NCBI GenBank assembly: GCA_020152595.1
Contig: JAIGNY010001269.1
Span: forward strand, 260,001-324,000
Length of the DNA stretch: 64,000 nt
Direction of reading: 5' to 3'
Source of the DNA: Chiridota heheva
Taxonomy: Eukaryota > Echinodermata > Holothuroidea > Apodida > Chiridotidae
The notes beneath the pieces are model-generated. The model had not been told where the DNA came from and made no database searches. It saw only the letters and a list, made by a program, of their open reading frames with translations. The stretch's first letter is position 1, and the number at the start of each line of letters is the position of its first letter. This document shows, one piece after another, positions 62,542-64,000 of the stretch. A program made the position numbers and the translations under genes.

Positions 62542-63039
62542 ACTGTTTCAATTATCTAACATTTACTGACTATTGTGATTTGACCAACTTTTGTCGACTT
62601 GAGCAACTTTCACCAATATTATGGCGCCATTCCCATATAGCCTTATTCCTAATACGTGCTCTCAGTAGCAGCATGGTAGCAGGAAGCCTTTAGGTAACTG
62701 TTGCTCTTGATTGGGGTAAGACAATCTTGAATTTAAATGAATTCAAAGGCAATTTCGAAAATGAAGAAAGGGCATGAATACTGTACTTTCCTTGTCGCAT
62801 ACGATACTTAAGGGGTTCGTGGACGAGCACTTTTTCCAAAAATCCATGTTCACGCAAATATTCGTATTCAGAATTAAGGAAAAAAGAATCAACAAATAGC
62901 TGTGCAATATGTGGTGCGATATCGGCATAAGGACATTCAGTTCTAATTTTTTTGATTGGTTTTAATTTCAACCAATACGCCCCTCTCTGGATCATATTTC
63001 GCACTATGCAAATAATACAGCAGCCTTTTGAAATCAACA
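62542..63039. other. Open minus-strand frame of uncertain meaning, otherwise nothing
   Basis: A 116-codon minus frame (62690-63040) contains ECPYADIAPHIAQLF and EYLREHGFLEKVLVHEPLKY, more protein-like than chance. However, it has no splice support, is not coiled coil and matches no family I recognise. It may be a mobile element fragment. Confidence 0.3.
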
Positions 63040-63150
63040 TTGCTGTAGCCGAATGGGTAAGTCGATGGGTTACCGAATGGGTACGTCGATGGGTTTTGGA
63101 TTTGCTTTTGTGCCAAACTTAAAGAGTTCGAATCTCGTCAAGGCAACAGT
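63040..63150 (+). mobile_element. tRNA-like sequence with duplicated D-arm
   Basis: TGTAGCCGAATGGGTAAGTC-GATGGGTTA is followed directly by CCGAATGGGTACGTCGATGG, a 24-base tandem duplication of the A-box/D-arm. An anticodon-like region, a longer variable region and the B box AGTTCGAATCTCGTC follow. The GCCGAATGG and CGATGG words recall Ser/Leu-type tRNAs. The duplication rules out a normal tRNA; it is a SINE head or pseudogene. Confidence 0.65.
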
Positions 63151-64000
63151 TTTTCTTTGTCTTTTTCCTAATTTGAATCAAAACATGGAGCTATTAACTG
63201 AGAGTTAATTGCAGTTGATAGCTCCATGATTAAACTGACGACAAATTTGTACAGCTCTGTTTAACTCGGCTGTGTCATGTCGTTACCACACAGAAATACC
63301 GTACTCTTCATACACATAATGTATAATATTAATATACGCTTCTCTGAACGATTGTAATATGTCGATGACGTGTGTAAGTACAAGCTATTTACTTACTGAC
63401 GTCATTGCGATTTGTTTTGAGACGACCCCACCTTTTAAAAAGTTTTAAAATCTAAAACAGATTTAAATACTAAATTTAAATGAGAAAAGTAACAAGAGTA
63501 GAACAATCCTTAACGTATCAACTTGTCAACGTCCGCTTGTCACAGGATGATGTATAATGAAAACTAGTGGTGTGTCCCCTCTCATCCAATCGCATTGCAG
63601 AAAACAAACTTAGATGTTCGTGGACAACAAAGGATATACGAACATTCCGAATCAAACCAGTTCACTCAGATTGGCCAGAGGCAAATTGTTTCTCATCCAG
63701 CCACATTCCAATTGGTTGAAACACGAATACAAATAAATCATAGCACACAGAAAGAGCACAAAATTCATTTATCTGATTCCATCTTTCTTCACCGAAGGAA
63801 AAGTTAGAGCTTATTACCGGGAAAATGTCAGTAAAATCTAATAAGGAAGGAAGTAACCGAATTATTTAGCAACACAAGGGATGAAATTCCCTTGGTAATT
63901 AACCAGGAAGGCTGTTTCTCTCACCACGTTATAACTGGATTATGTAGCAAATTGGCACTCATCGCAAACTTCAAGCAGTTACCAGTTACTTCGACGCAAT
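63151..64000. other. No gene seen at the right edge
   Basis: The upstream exons of the coiled-coil gene are expected beyond here. No convincing minus-strand exon or promoter was found. Confidence 0.45.

Noticed and set aside
62690-63040. Exon of the coiled-coil gene or a separate gene on the minus strand
   Set aside because: The composition is somewhat protein-like, but there are no matching splice sites or heptads and it lies between two mobile elements. Kept only as an uncertain open frame.

Overview
This is an animal nuclear window: AT-rich, intron-rich and packed with retrotransposon remnants, short interspersed elements, foldback elements and tandem arrays. No bacterial, plastid or viral gene organisation is seen. 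The mix of SINEs with an L2-type 3' tail, several non-LTR retrotransposon lineages and kilobase introns fits a marine invertebrate, possibly an invertebrate deuterostome. The species cannot be fixed from the sequence.

The backbone is one gene on the minus strand, running from about 61.56 kb down to 8.47 kb and open at both ends. I could place 13 internal exons (numbered 1-13 in transcription order) with GT/AG boundaries and compatible phases. Joined, they give an uninterrupted reading frame of 1210 codons. The product is almost entirely coiled coil. It begins with a thrice-repeated module (exons 2-3), continues through an acidic non-coiled linker (exon 5) and ends in a long rod (exons 6-12) with tryptophans recurring at one heptad position. 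This architecture most resembles the MTCL/SOGA family of microtubule-associated coiled-coil proteins; the family call is by recognition, not by search. All remaining sequence except one possible plus-strand terminal exon at 155-298 is intron or flank.

Layout. 0-8 kb: a possible 3' exon of another gene, a non-LTR reverse transcriptase remnant, two long (TA)n tracts and a tRNA-derived SINE. 8.4-13.8 kb: exons 13 and 12, separated by an unusual tandem array of about 22 tRNA-like promoter units that ends in a SINE body. 13.8-25.2 kb: a 150-bp tandem duplication of exon 12's splice acceptor, a 2.2-kb 5'-truncated LINE with reverse transcriptase and RNase H domains, exons 11-6 and a 53-bp minisatellite next to exon 7. 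25-39 kb: exon 5, a foldback element, a 7-kb array of a 33/34-bp satellite and a repeat-rich element with inverted ends. 39-56 kb: exon 4, two SINEs, a LINE coding tail whose last 14 codons are amplified about 68 times, a CORE-type SINE with a 15-bp target duplication, a second LINE fragment and a second inverted-end element. 55.7-64 kb: exons 3-1, a near-perfect 538-bp palindromic element and a tRNA-like sequence with a duplicated D-arm.

The gene appears to tolerate a great deal of intronic growth: the two largest introns (about 10 and 16 kb) are made mostly of arrays and transposons. The most unusual items are the tRNA-like array (11.2-13.0 kb), the in-frame amplification of a LINE tail (45.0-47.9 kb) and the two inverted-end elements built from about 290-bp subrepeats.
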